Shown here one piece after another: positions 42,723 through 51,054 of a stretch of 64,000 bases of DNA (position 1 is its first letter; the number at the start of each line of letters is the position of its first letter). Source of the stretch: Isoptericola croceus. GTDB taxonomy: Bacteria > Actinomycetota > Actinomycetes > Actinomycetales > Cellulomonadaceae. The notes beneath the pieces were generated by a model, which worked only from the letters and a program-made list of their open reading frames with translations, had not been told where the DNA came from and did not search any database. The position numbers were made by a program, and so were the translations under genes. The stretch is taken from contig NZ_JARLLG010000005.1 of NCBI RefSeq assembly GCF_029382255.1, forward strand, positions 233,338 through 297,337, in the 5' to 3' direction.

Positions 42723-44024
42723 GTGAACGGGGACCCCACTGCTGCGACAGCTCCCACGAGTCGGCGACACCTGCTGCCGACGACCCGCCACGAGCTGCAG
42801 GTCCTCGCCGCCGCCCGTCCGGCGATGGCCGGGATCCTCGTCGCGGGCGGCGTGCTCGCCGGGCCGCGCCCGGGTGGGGCCGGTGGCCTGCGCCAGGTCC
42901 CGGGCCTCGGGTGGGTCACGGCGGACCCGACGGTCGGCCGTCAGGTCCTGACCGACCACCAGCACTTCACCCTCGTCGCAGAAGGTGGCGTCGGGCACCT
43001 GTGGGCGCAGATCCTGGGCGACTGGGTGCTCGACCTCTTCGACGGCCCCGGCCACCACGACCTGCGCGCGCGCTCGCGTGAGCTCTTCACCGAGGCGAAC
43101 GCAGCGACGCTCGTCGGCACCGCCTGGGGCGACGAGCTGGCCCGGGTACGCGGCGAGCTCGCCGCGGGCGAGAGCGTGGACGTCGGGCACCTCGCACGGG
43201 TGCTCGTGGGGCGGATGATGATCTCGCTGCTCGGCATCCCCGGGCCGCGCGACGCCGAGCCTCCGAGCACCGCCGAGGCGCTCGCCGCCTTCACCACCGG
43301 TGAGCGGCTGGCCGCCATCGCGCTCGGCAGCGCCGGGTCGACCTACCTGGCACCCGAGCAGGTCGCGTCGGCGCGAGCGCTCGTGGCCGAGCTGACGCGC
43401 GGTGTGCCCGACGGGTGGCGGCACGCCTCACCCGACCACCTGCTCGGACGGTGCCGCGAGATCGGCCTCGGCCTGTCCGAGACGACCGGGCTCGCGAGCC
43501 TCCTGCTGGTCGCGGGCACGGAGACCTCCGCCTCCGCGATGAGCCGCACGGCGGCGCTGCTCGTCGACACCGGTGAGCAGCACCGGTTGCTGCGCCGGCT
43601 CGCCGCCGAGCGCGAGCGTCCCGTCGAACGTGCGGCCGGTGAGCCGGACGCGGTCGAGAACGCGGTCCGCGAGGGTCTGCGCGTGACGAGCCCGGCGTCC
43701 GTCATCGGGCGCGGCGTGTCGGCAGACGTCGAGGTCGCCGGCCGGACGCTGCGAGCCGGCGAGCGCATCCTGATCCTCACCTGGGCGGCGAACGTCGCCG
43801 CAGGTCCGTTCCGGGCGGACCGCCCGTACGCGCCTCAGACCCGCCAGCTGTGGTTCGGCGCGGGGCGGCACCTGTGTCTCGGGGCAGCACTCGCCCGCGC
43901 AGAGATCGCAGCCCTGCTGCACGCGCTGTGGGACGACGGCGCGCCGCTGCGGATCGTCTCCCGGCGTGCGACCCGGCGTGCCCTCGTCCCCGGCTACGAC
44001 CGCCTCGTCGTCGCGCGCGCCTGA
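42723..44024 (+). CDS. Cytochrome P450, second in the ole-like region, 433 aa
   Basis: Heme loop FGAGRHLCLG with ligand Cys385; I-helix LLVAGTETSASAMSR; K-helix ExxR in AVREGLRVTSP. The first ~25 residues are polar, not membrane. It is transcribed away from the OleA-like gene, with 88 bp between starts, so both may share control. It is about 40 residues longer than the other P450 and not closely similar by eye, so it is a different subfamily, not a duplicate. Two P450s around one ketosynthase suggest two oxidations of the product. Confidence 0.9.
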   Translation: MNGDPTAATAPTSRRHLLPTTRHELQVLAAARPAMAGILVAGGVLAGPRPGGAGGLRQVPGLGWVTADPTVGRQVLTDHQHFTLVAEGGVGHLWAQILGDWVLDLFDGPGHHDLRARSRELFTEANAATLVGTAWGDELARVRGELAAGESVDVGHLARVLVGRMMISLLGIPGPRDAEPPSTAEALAAFTTGERLAAIALGSAGSTYLAPEQVASARALVAELTRGVPDGWRHASPDHLLGRCREIGLGLSETTGLASLLLVAGTETSASAMSRTAALLVDTGEQHRLLRRLAAERERPVERAAGEPDAVENAVREGLRVTSPASVIGRGVSADVEVAGRTLRAGERILILTWAANVAAGPFRADRPYAPQTRQLWFGAGRHLCLGAALARAEIAALLHALWDDGAPLRIVSRRATRRALVPGYDRLVVARA

Positions 44025-44042
44025 CGCCACCCGCGCCACGGT

Positions 44043-44723
44043 TCAGCGCTCCGCGGCCTCCGGCCAGGTGCACACGCACGCCTCGTTGCCCTCGGCGTCG
44101 GCCAGCACCCACCAGGCCGGGGCGAACTCGTCGGTGACGAGCCGTCCCCCTGCTGCGACCGCGTCGGCGACCCGCTGCTCGGCCACGTCGTAGCCGACGT
44201 AGACGTCGAGGTGGATCCTGTTGCGTTCCTCGCGCGGTGCGTCCATCTGCTGGAACCACACGGTCGGCAGGCACCCCGACGGGTCGGCCAGCGCCGGGGC
44301 AGCGTCGTCGGGGTCGCCACCCGTCGTCGGCTTGTAGCCGAGGACGGCACGCCAGAACGGCTGCACGGCCGGGCCGTCGAGCACGTCGATGGCGATGGTC
44401 AGCCCGGCCGCGCCTGCCGGCTCGACCGGCACGTCGAGCTCACGGGCCGCCTGCGAGATGCGTGCCGCGAGCGCCACGTCCCGTTCGCTCAACCCGCCGA
44501 CGTCGTGCGACGACAGGCGCACGACGACGGTGCCGTACCGCAGGTCGACGTCGGGGTGGTGGTTCGCGGCCTCCGCCAGCTCGCCGATCGCCTCGACGAG
44601 CTGCACTCCCGTGGTGAAGCTGCCGGTGCGGAAGACCGCCGTCGCCCGTTCACCGGCGAGAACCCGCCAGTCCGCGGTGCCGTCCGCGTCCTGGAAGCCG
44701 GCCGCGCTGATCCGATCAGTCAT
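44043..44723 (-). CDS. Fusion of pterin-4a-carbinolamine dehydratase-like and VOC domains, 226 aa
   Basis: Residues ~1-100 resemble PCD (PhhB/DCoH): the active-site NHHPDVDLRYGTVVVRLSSHD (here split across residues 55-74, with the His-His and Asp), then GLSERDVALAARI. Residues ~115-226 are a glyoxalase/VOC-like domain (DGPAVQPFWRAVLGY, RIHLDVYVGYD, WWVLADAEGNEACVCTW). PCD recycles the pterin cofactor of aromatic hydroxylases, which are absent nearby. GGAGGTG precedes the ATG. The function of the fusion is unknown; it may be an unusual regulator or isomerase. Confidence 0.8.
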   Translation of the reverse strand: MTDRISAAGFQDADGTADWRVLAGERATAVFRTGSFTTGVQLVEAIGELAEAANHHPDVDLRYGTVVVRLSSHDVGGLSERDVALAARISQAARELDVPVEPAGAAGLTIAIDVLDGPAVQPFWRAVLGYKPTTGGDPDDAAPALADPSGCLPTVWFQQMDAPREERNRIHLDVYVGYDVAEQRVADAVAAGGRLVTDEFAPAWWVLADAEGNEACVCTWPEAAER

Positions 44724-44787
44724 GGTGACACCTCCGTACCCCACGCTAGGGCCGGCACCCGCCACGCGCCGCTCGGCCGCCGCCGGC

Positions 44788-45576
44788 TCAGCCCGGCGTG
44801 ACCGTCCACTCGCCGTCGGTCGTGATCGCCAGGACGCCCGGCTGGGCCAGCTCCACCACGTCGGTGAACTCCTCGGTGTCACCGAACATGCGCGCCGCGG
44901 CCTCGTCGGTCCCGAAGTAGCGGCCCTGGAAGGAGTCGTCGGCGTCCGCCGGCATCCAGGAGACCTCGGCCTGCGCGGCCTCGCCCCCGAGGAAGATCAC
45001 CGTCGATCCCGTGCCGGACCAGGGCCCGGCCTGCGGCGTCAGGTCGTTCCACGAGGAGAACCGCAGCGTCCACGGGCCGTCGGCGGCGATCCACACCGAC
45101 TGCTCGGCGTCGGACCCCTCGAAGACGTCCATGAGGTACTCCCCCGTCAGGGCACCGTCCGCCTCGCCGAAGGGCGTCCCCCGGCCTGGGCCGGTCAGGA
45201 CCGTGGTGCCGTCGCACCGCGCGCAGTCGAGCTCGATGACGACGGCGAACTCCCCGTCCCGCACGAACGTCACCTCGGCGTCGCCCTTGCCCTCGGCGGT
45301 GGCCGCGCTGCCGCCGCCGACCGTCCCGGCGGCGACGGACTTCTTCGGCGGTGCGGTCGGCCGGTCCGGCGTGGGCTCGTCCTCCGGCTCGTCGACCTCC
45401 GGCTCCGCCGTCGGTTCCGGGCTGGGCTCGGCCGGCGCCTCGTCGCCGGCGGCCGGGGTCGGGCTGGAGCCGCCGTCCGCCGCTCCCCCGCCGTCGGCGT
45501 CGGTGCCGCACCCGCTCGTCAGGAGCGACAGGGCGACGAGGGCGGCAAGGGGCGCGAGCTTGCGGGTCGTGGTCAC
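44788..45576 (-). CDS. Secreted lipoprotein of unknown function, 262 aa
   Basis: The signal peptide ends in the lipobox LTSGC (Cys at residue 23), so it is anchored outside the membrane. Residues ~30-90 are a Pro/Glu/Ser/Thr-rich linker. The C-terminal ~170 residues form a beta-rich domain with a CARC pair (LDCARCDGTTVLTG) and a repeated Trp pattern (ADGPWTLRFSSWNDL). No known enzymatic motif is seen. It lies between the PCD-VOC fusion and ilvD1 on the same strand; no functional link is apparent. Confidence 0.8.
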   Translation of the reverse strand: MTTTRKLAPLAALVALSLLTSGCGTDADGGGAADGGSSPTPAAGDEAPAEPSPEPTAEPEVDEPEDEPTPDRPTAPPKKSVAAGTVGGGSAATAEGKGDAEVTFVRDGEFAVVIELDCARCDGTTVLTGPGRGTPFGEADGALTGEYLMDVFEGSDAEQSVWIAADGPWTLRFSSWNDLTPQAGPWSGTGSTVIFLGGEAAQAEVSWMPADADDSFQGRYFGTDEAAARMFGDTEEFTDVVELAQPGVLAITTDGEWTVTPG

Positions 45577-45656
45577 GGACCGCAGGCTCTCATGCTCCCA
45601 GCCGTCCGGGCCACCGCCACCACCTGCCGAAACGGCCCTGCGTCGGCCTCCTGGGC

Positions 45657-47369
45657 TCAGCCGAGCACGGCGCCCCGCGAGGCCGACTGGACGAGCTTCG
45701 TGTACTTGGCGAGGACTCCGCGGGTGTAGCCGTGCGGCACCGGCGCCCAGCCCTCGGCCCGGCGCGCGGCGAGCACCTCGTCGTCGACGAGCACGTCCAG
45801 CGTCTTGGCCGCGACGTCCAGGCGGATGCGGTCGCCGTCGCGCACGAACGCGATCGGCCCGGCGTCGACCGCCTCCGGAGCGATGTGGCCCACGCAGAGC
45901 CCGGTGGTGCCGCCCGAGAACCGCCCGTCGGTGATGAGCAGCACGTCCTTGCCCAGCCCGGCGCCCTTGATGGCGCCGGTGATGGCGAGCATCTCGCGCA
46001 TGCCCGGGCCGCCCTTGGGGCCCTCGTAGCGGATGACGACGACGTCGCCGGCGGTGATCGTGCCGTCCTCCAGCGCGTCGAGCGCGCTGCGCTCGCGCTC
46101 GAACACCCGCGCCGTGCCCTCGAACACGTCGGAGTCGAACCCGGCGCTCTTGACGACCGCGCCGTCGGGGGCGAGGGATCCGTGCAGGATCGTGATGCCG
46201 CCGGTCGGATGGATCGGCTCGGCGAGCGCCCGCAGGATCTTGCCGTCCGGGTCCGGCGGGTCGATCTCGGCCAGGTTCTCGGCCACGGTGCGCCCGGTGA
46301 CCGTCAGGCAGTCGCCGTGCAGCAGCCCGGCGTCGAGCAGCGCCTTCATGATCACCGGCACACCACCGATGCGGTCGACGTCGTTCATCACGTACCGGCC
46401 GAACGGCTTGAGGTCACCCAGGTGCGGCACCCGCCCCGCGACCCGGTCGAAGTCCTCGAGCGTCAGGTCCACCTCGGCCTCGTGCGCGATGGCGAGCAGG
46501 TGCAGCACGGCGTTGGTCGACCCGCCGAACGCCATGACGACGGCGATCGCGTTCTCGAACGCCTCCTTGGTGAGGATGTCGCGCGCCGTGATGCCGCGAC
46601 GGAGCATCTCGACGACGGCCTCGCCGGACGCGTGCGCGAACGTGTCGCGGCGACGGTCGGCCGACGGCGGCGCCGCGGACCCCGGCAACGACATGCCGAG
46701 CGCCTCGGCGGCGGAGGCCATCGTGTTGGCCGTGTACATGCCGCCGCACGCCCCCTCGCCGGGGCAGATCGCGCGCTCGATGCGGTCGACGTCGTCACGC
46801 GACATCAGACCGCGGGAGCACGCTCCGACGGCCTCGAACGCGTCGATGATCGTGACGTCCTTCTCCGTGCCGTCCGACAGCTTGACCCAGCCCGGCATGA
46901 TCGACCCCGCATAGAGGAACACGCTCGCCAGGTCCAGCCGCGCGGCCGCCATGAGCATGCCGGGCAGCGACTTGTCGCAGCCGGCGAGCAGCACCGAGCC
47001 GTCCAGCCGTTCGGCCTGCATCACCGTCTCGACCGAGTCCGCGATGACGTCGCGCGAGACCAGCGAGAAGTGCATCCCCTCGTGCCCCATCGAGATGCCG
47101 TCCGAGACGGAGATCGTGCCGAACTCCAGCGGGTACCCGCCGCCGGCGTGCACACCGTTCTTCACGGCTCCCGCGAGCCGGTCGAGCGAGAGGTTGCACG
47201 GGGTGATCTCGTTCCACGAGCTCGCCACGCCGATCTGCGGCTTGGCGAAGTCGTCGTCGCCCAGCCCGACGGCGCGGAGCATGCCGCGTGCAGCGGTGGC
47301 CTCCAGACCGTCGGTGACCTGGCGGGAACGGGGCTTGATGTCGGGTGTGGTTCCGGCGTCGGCGCTCAT
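45657..47369 (-). CDS. ilvD: Dihydroxy-acid dehydratase, 2Fe-2S-type, 570 aa
   Basis: Dehydrates the dihydroxy acids made by IlvC in Val, Leu and Ile synthesis. Fe-S ligands are in [13 protein letters not shown] and [17 protein letters not shown] (near residues 125 and 195), the plant/mycobacterial 2Fe-2S pattern. [16 protein letters not shown] and [20 protein letters not shown] are family signatures. It is distinct from the second copy at 48395-50257. The ATG is SD-less, 6 nt after TAGGCT, with the same 16-nt start region as leuB. A truncated Uma2 gene starts 38 bp upstream on the other strand. Confidence 0.96.
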   Translation of the reverse strand: MSADAGTTPDIKPRSRQVTDGLEATAARGMLRAVGLGDDDFAKPQIGVASSWNEITPCNLSLDRLAGAVKNGVHAGGGYPLEFGTISVSDGISMGHEGMHFSLVSRDVIADSVETVMQAERLDGSVLLAGCDKSLPGMLMAAARLDLASVFLYAGSIMPGWVKLSDGTEKDVTIIDAFEAVGACSRGLMSRDDVDRIERAICPGEGACGGMYTANTMASAAEALGMSLPGSAAPPSADRRRDTFAHASGEAVVEMLRRGITARDILTKEAFENAIAVVMAFGGSTNAVLHLLAIAHEAEVDLTLEDFDRVAGRVPHLGDLKPFGRYVMNDVDRIGGVPVIMKALLDAGLLHGDCLTVTGRTVAENLAEIDPPDPDGKILRALAEPIHPTGGITILHGSLAPDGAVVKSAGFDSDVFEGTARVFERERSALDALEDGTITAGDVVVIRYEGPKGGPGMREMLAITGAIKGAGLGKDVLLITDGRFSGGTTGLCVGHIAPEAVDAGPIAFVRDGDRIRLDVAAKTLDVLVDDEVLAARRAEGWAPVPHGYTRGVLAKYTKLVQSASRGAVLG

Positions 47370-47375
47370 GGACCG

Positions 47376-47381
47376 AGCCTA
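47376..47381 (-). promoter_or_regulatory. -10 box of ilvD (2Fe-2S type), leaderless start
   Basis: TAGGCT on the minus strand, 6 nt before the ATG, as at leuB. The 16 bases TAGGCTCGGTCCATGA are identical in the two genes, which are 16 kb apart. No SD is present. Confidence 0.5.
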
Positions 47382-47406
47382 GGGCCGACGGCGGCACTCG
47401 GCCGCG

Positions 47407-47861
47407 CGGACCTGCCGACGTGTCGGTGGCACTCCGCCCTCATCTTCATGCTCCGTCTCCGCCTCGGCGAGCAGGCCCCGGCCGGCTACGTCGTGGACAG
47501 CGCGATGACCGTCCGGCTCGACGAGCACAACCGGCCTGAGCCCGACCTCCTGGTGTCGACGGCTGACATCCCGCCGGACGCCACCTGGTACGACGCCAGC
47601 CAGGTCATCCTGGCTGTCGAGGTTGTCTCCCCTGAGTCCGCCCACCGCGACCGCACGGTCAAGCTCCGCAAGTACGCCGAGGTCGGCATCCGGCACTTCT
47701 GGCGGATCGAGGACGAGGACGGGACGACCGCGATCCACGCCTACGAGCACGACGACGCGACCGGCTCCTACGTCCCCGTCGCGATCGCCCGCGACACCCT
47801 CGAGCTCGACCGCCCGTTCGACATCCGCATCGAGGTGCCGGCCCTGTACCCGGCCGACTGA
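47407..47861 (+). pseudogene. Uma2 family (DUF820) endonuclease-like gene, 5'-truncated
   Basis: From about 47407 the plus strand reads a Uma2-family PD-(D/E)XK-like protein: RWHSALIFMLRLRLGEQA, EPDLLV with the catalytic Asp, AVEVVSPESAHRDRTVK with Glu and Lys, and GIRHFWRIEDEDG. It ends TGA at 47859-47861. The usual N-terminal ~40 residues, with the conserved start and first helix, are missing; an internal ATG (47448) would give only 137 residues. The truncation edge faces the ilvD promoter, 38 bp from the ilvD start codon. It is probably the remnant of an insertion or deletion. Confidence 0.78.
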
Positions 47862-47888
47862 CCCCCCGACCGACCCTGCCGACCGTCC

Positions 47889-48392
47889 TCAGCGGGCGAT
47901 CGGGCGCGCCCAGATGCGTGCCACGGTCCGGACGTTGCCGGACTCGAACGGCTTCGACTCGCCGGTCGCCCGGTAGCCGAGCGCACGCCAGAACGGCTCG
48001 GCCGCGTCCCGATTGATATCGACGACGGCGAGCCGCAGCGTCGCGGACTCGGGCCAGGTCGCCACCAGTTCCTCGACCGCCGCGTGCAGCGCGCGCCCGA
48101 GCCCCTGGCGGTGGCGACTCGCGGAGGTCTGCAGCAGCCCCACGTGCGCGTACCCCACATCCGGCCACCCGCGAATCACGTCGGCAAGCCCGACCAGCTC
48201 GTCGGCATCGTCGTACAGGCCGAGGACGCGCTTGGCCTCCGGTGCGGTCCCGGGCGGGCGCTCGGTGAGGGCGTCGACGGCATCCTGCCGCGAGGCCGCA
48301 TGACCCGTGACGCGAGCCGAGTATCCGCCGTCGTCGGCGAAGAGCCGCAGGACGGCGTCGACGTCGTCAACCGTGAGGTCGACGATCCGCAT
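47889..48392 (-). CDS. GNAT family N-acetyltransferase, 167 aa
   Basis: Acetyl-CoA-binding GNAT fold: MRIVDLTVDDVDAVLRLF at the start, YAHVGLLQTSASRHRQGLGRALHAAV with the R/Q-x-x-G-x-G/A loop, and LRLAVVDINRDAAEPFWRALGY near the end. It starts 2 nt after the stop of the second ilvD, so is probably co-transcribed with it. The acceptor substrate is unknown. Confidence 0.85.
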   Translation of the reverse strand: MRIVDLTVDDVDAVLRLFADDGGYSARVTGHAASRQDAVDALTERPPGTAPEAKRVLGLYDDADELVGLADVIRGWPDVGYAHVGLLQTSASRHRQGLGRALHAAVEELVATWPESATLRLAVVDINRDAAEPFWRALGYRATGESKPFESGNVRTVARIWARPIAR

Positions 48393-48394
48393 CC

Positions 48395-50257
48395 TCAGCG
48401 GCGGGTGACCAGCGAGACGTCCCGCACGGCGCCGCGGTCGGCCGAGGTCGCCATCGCCGCGTACGCCTGCAGCGCGGGCGAGACGTACCGGTCGCGGTCG
48501 AGCGGCTGCCACGGGTTCTCCGAGGCCTCCATCTTGGCCCGTCGCTCGGCGAGCACCGCGTCGGGGACGTTGAGCTTGATGGCACGCGAGTCCACGTCGA
48601 TCTCGATCTCGTCGCCGTCCTCGACCAGGCCGATGAGCCCGCCGGCGGCCGCCTCCGGCGACACGTGGCCGATGGAGATGCCGCTCGACCCACCGGAGAA
48701 CCGGCCGTCCGTGATGAGCGCGCAGACCTTGCCCAGCCCGCGCCCCTTGATGAAGGAGGTCGGGTAAAGCATCTCCTGCATGCCCGGCCCACCGGCGGGG
48801 CCCTCGTACCGCACGACGACGACGTGGCCCGGCTCGACCTGCTTGGTCAGGATCTTCTCGACGGCCTCGTCCTGCGACTCGCACACGAGGGCCTTGCCGA
48901 CGAAGTGGAACACGTCCGGGTCAACGCCCGCCGTCTTGAACACGGCGCCGTCCTCGGCGAGGTTGCCGCGCAGCACCGCGAGCCCGCCCTCGACGGTGTA
49001 GGCGTGCTCGAGGTCGCGGATGCAACCCTCGGCGGCGTCGGTGTCGAGGGACTCCCACCGGTTCTGCGTGGAGAACGCCTGGGTGGTGCGGACCCCGCCG
49101 GGCGCGGCGTGGAACAGCTCGAGCGCCTCGGGGGTCGCCTTGCCGGAGCGGATGTCCCAGTCGTCCAGCCACGCCTCAAGCGTGGGCGTGTGCACGCTGG
49201 TCACGTCGGTGTCGAGCAGGCCGGCGCGGCGCAGCTCGCCCAGCAGCGCGGGGATGCCGCCGGCCCGGTGCACGTCCTCCATGTGGTAGTCCGGGTGGTT
49301 CGGTGCGACCTTGCTCAGGCACGGCACCCGGCGGCTGATGTCCTCGATGTCGGAGAGCGTGAAGTCGATCTCGCCCTCCTGCGCCGCCGCGAGGACGTGC
49401 AGCACAGTGTTGGTCGACCCGCCCATCGCGACGTCGAGCGCCATCGCGTTGTGGAACGCCGCCTTGGTGGCGATGCCGCGCGGGGCAGCCGAGTCGTCCT
49501 CGTCGTCGTAGAACCGCTTGGCGAGGTCGACGATCGTCCGCCCCGCGGAGAGGAACAGCTCCTTGCGGGCGGTGTGGGTGGCGAGCGTGGAGCCGTTGCC
49601 GGGCAGCGACAGGCCGAGCGCCTCGGTGAGGCAGTTCATCGAGTTCGCCGTGAACATGCCCGAGCACGACCCGCACGTCGGGCAGGCCGCCTCCTCCACC
49701 TTCGCCAGCGCCTCGTCGGAGACGTTGTCGTCCGCCGAGTAGTTGATCGCGTTGATGAGGTTGAGGCTGGTCTTCGCGACGCCGTCGGCCACGATCGCCT
49801 TGCCGGCCTCCATGGGCCCGCCGGAGACGAAGACGACCGGGATGTTCAGACGCAGTGCCGCGTTCAGCATGCCCGGAGTGATCTTGTCACAGTTGGAGAT
49901 GCACACCAGGGCATCCGCGCAGTGCGCGTTGACCATGTACTCCACGGAGTCGGCGATCAGGTCGCGGCTCGGCAGCGAGTAGAGCATGCCGCCATGACCC
50001 ATCGCGATGCCGTCGTCGACGGCGATCGTGTTGAACTCCTTGGCGACGCCGCCGGCCTCCTGGATCGCGGACGCCACCAGGTCACCCATGTCCTTGAGGT
50101 GGACGTGCCCCGGGACGAACTGGGTGTACGAGTTCGCGATCGCGATGATCGGCTTCCCGAAGTCCTCCGACCCCATGCCGGTCGCGCGCCACAGGGCGCG
50201 GGCGCCGGACATGTTGCGGCCGTGGGTGGACGTGCGGGAGCGCAGGGGACGGCTCAT
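48395..50257 (-). CDS. ilvD: Dihydroxy-acid dehydratase, 4Fe-4S-type (E. coli-like), 620 aa
   Basis: Same reaction as the gene at 45657-47369, but of the longer E. coli-type: [20 protein letters not shown] and [21 protein letters not shown] carry the cluster cysteines (near residues 125 and 197), with the CxxCxxC-like arrangement of the 4Fe-4S group. [22 protein letters not shown] and [21 protein letters not shown] are clear. The length of 620 matches E. coli IlvD (616). AAGGAG lies 10 nt before the ATG. Its stop is 2 nt before the GNAT gene. The upstream 240 bp hold no other gene. Confidence 0.96.
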   Translation of the reverse strand: MSRPLRSRTSTHGRNMSGARALWRATGMGSEDFGKPIIAIANSYTQFVPGHVHLKDMGDLVASAIQEAGGVAKEFNTIAVDDGIAMGHGGMLYSLPSRDLIADSVEYMVNAHCADALVCISNCDKITPGMLNAALRLNIPVVFVSGGPMEAGKAIVADGVAKTSLNLINAINYSADDNVSDEALAKVEEAACPTCGSCSGMFTANSMNCLTEALGLSLPGNGSTLATHTARKELFLSAGRTIVDLAKRFYDDEDDSAAPRGIATKAAFHNAMALDVAMGGSTNTVLHVLAAAQEGEIDFTLSDIEDISRRVPCLSKVAPNHPDYHMEDVHRAGGIPALLGELRRAGLLDTDVTSVHTPTLEAWLDDWDIRSGKATPEALELFHAAPGGVRTTQAFSTQNRWESLDTDAAEGCIRDLEHAYTVEGGLAVLRGNLAEDGAVFKTAGVDPDVFHFVGKALVCESQDEAVEKILTKQVEPGHVVVVRYEGPAGGPGMQEMLYPTSFIKGRGLGKVCALITDGRFSGGSSGISIGHVSPEAAAGGLIGLVEDGDEIEIDVDSRAIKLNVPDAVLAERRAKMEASENPWQPLDRDRYVSPALQAYAAMATSADRGAVRDVSLVTRR

Positions 50258-50451
50258 GACGGTTCAGCTCCTTCATGCAGGCTGGATGGCCGCGCACGAT
50301 GCAGGCGAGCGGCCTCGTCACGCTACCCCCGCCACGCCCGGGCGGACACCAGACGTCCACAGGGTGGCGCTAGCGCATCCTGTCGCTCCACCGCCCGGGT
50401 GACGCGCCGCCGCCCTACCTGAACTCCGGTAGGTGCCGTACGGTCAGAGGA

Positions 50452-50475
50452 GGAGCCCGCAACGGCGCGGGCTCC
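50452..50475 (+). other. Hairpin in the 5' region of the CBS gene
   Basis: GGAGCCCGC (50452-50460) and GCGGGCTCC (50467-50475) are exact reverse complements around a 6-base loop, 26 nt before the CBS-protein ATG. Upstream (50414-50433) a weaker CCTACC/GGTAGG inverted repeat occurs. It could be a terminator for upstream transcripts or part of the 5' UTR. Confidence 0.45.
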
Positions 50476-50501
50476 GACACGTACGCGACGGAGGTGCTCG
50501 A

Positions 50502-50930
50502 ATGCGGGTGGCAGAAGCAATGCGACGCAAGGGCGGTTCGGTGGTCACCATCTCCGGGGACCGGAGTGTGCGTGACCTGCTCGCCCTTCTTGCCGAGCAC
50601 GGCATCGGGGCCGTCGTGGTGTCCGACGACGGCACCAGCGTCGACGGCATCGTCAGTGAGCGCGACGTGGTCCGCCGGCTCCACACGGACGGAGACGGGA
50701 TCCTCGACGGCACGGTCGCGGCGATCATGACGACCGCCGTGCAGACCTGTGGCCCCGAGGCCACGCTCGACGAGCTGATGCCTGTGATGACCGAGCACCG
50801 CGTGCGGCACGTCCCCGTGCTCGTGGATGCTCGGCTGACGGGGATCGTGAGCATCGGCGACGTGGTCAAGCACCGGATCGCCGAGGTGCAGGCCGAGCGC
50901 GACCAGCTGGAGCACTACATCAGCGGGTGA
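50502..50930 (+). CDS. CBS domain-containing protein, 142 aa
   Basis: Two CBS repeats span the protein: residues ~1-60 (VVTISGDRSVRDLLALLAEHGIGAVVVSDDGTSVDGIVSERDVV) and ~75-130 (TCGPEATLDELMPVMTEHRVRHVPVLVDARLTGIVSIGDVV), each ending in the typical GIVSxxDVV. These pairs bind adenosine nucleotides and sense energy state. GGAGGTG lies 5 nt before the ATG. Stand-alone CBS-pair proteins of this size include hypoxic response protein Hrp1 of mycobacteria; the role here is unknown. It lies 124 bp before the large SARP/BTAD regulator. Confidence 0.92.
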   Translation: MRVAEAMRRKGGSVVTISGDRSVRDLLALLAEHGIGAVVVSDDGTSVDGIVSERDVVRRLHTDGDGILDGTVAAIMTTAVQTCGPEATLDELMPVMTEHRVRHVPVLVDARLTGIVSIGDVVKHRIAEVQAERDQLEHYISG

Positions 50931-51054
50931 CGCGACCGGCCCGAGGCGGGCCGGCACCGCCGAGCCGGCAGGCCGGCCCGCCGGCTGGTCGACGGACGGG
51001 TGAACCCTGGTGCAGCGCACGGGTGCCGGGCACGTGCGGAGTTACGCTCCAAAG

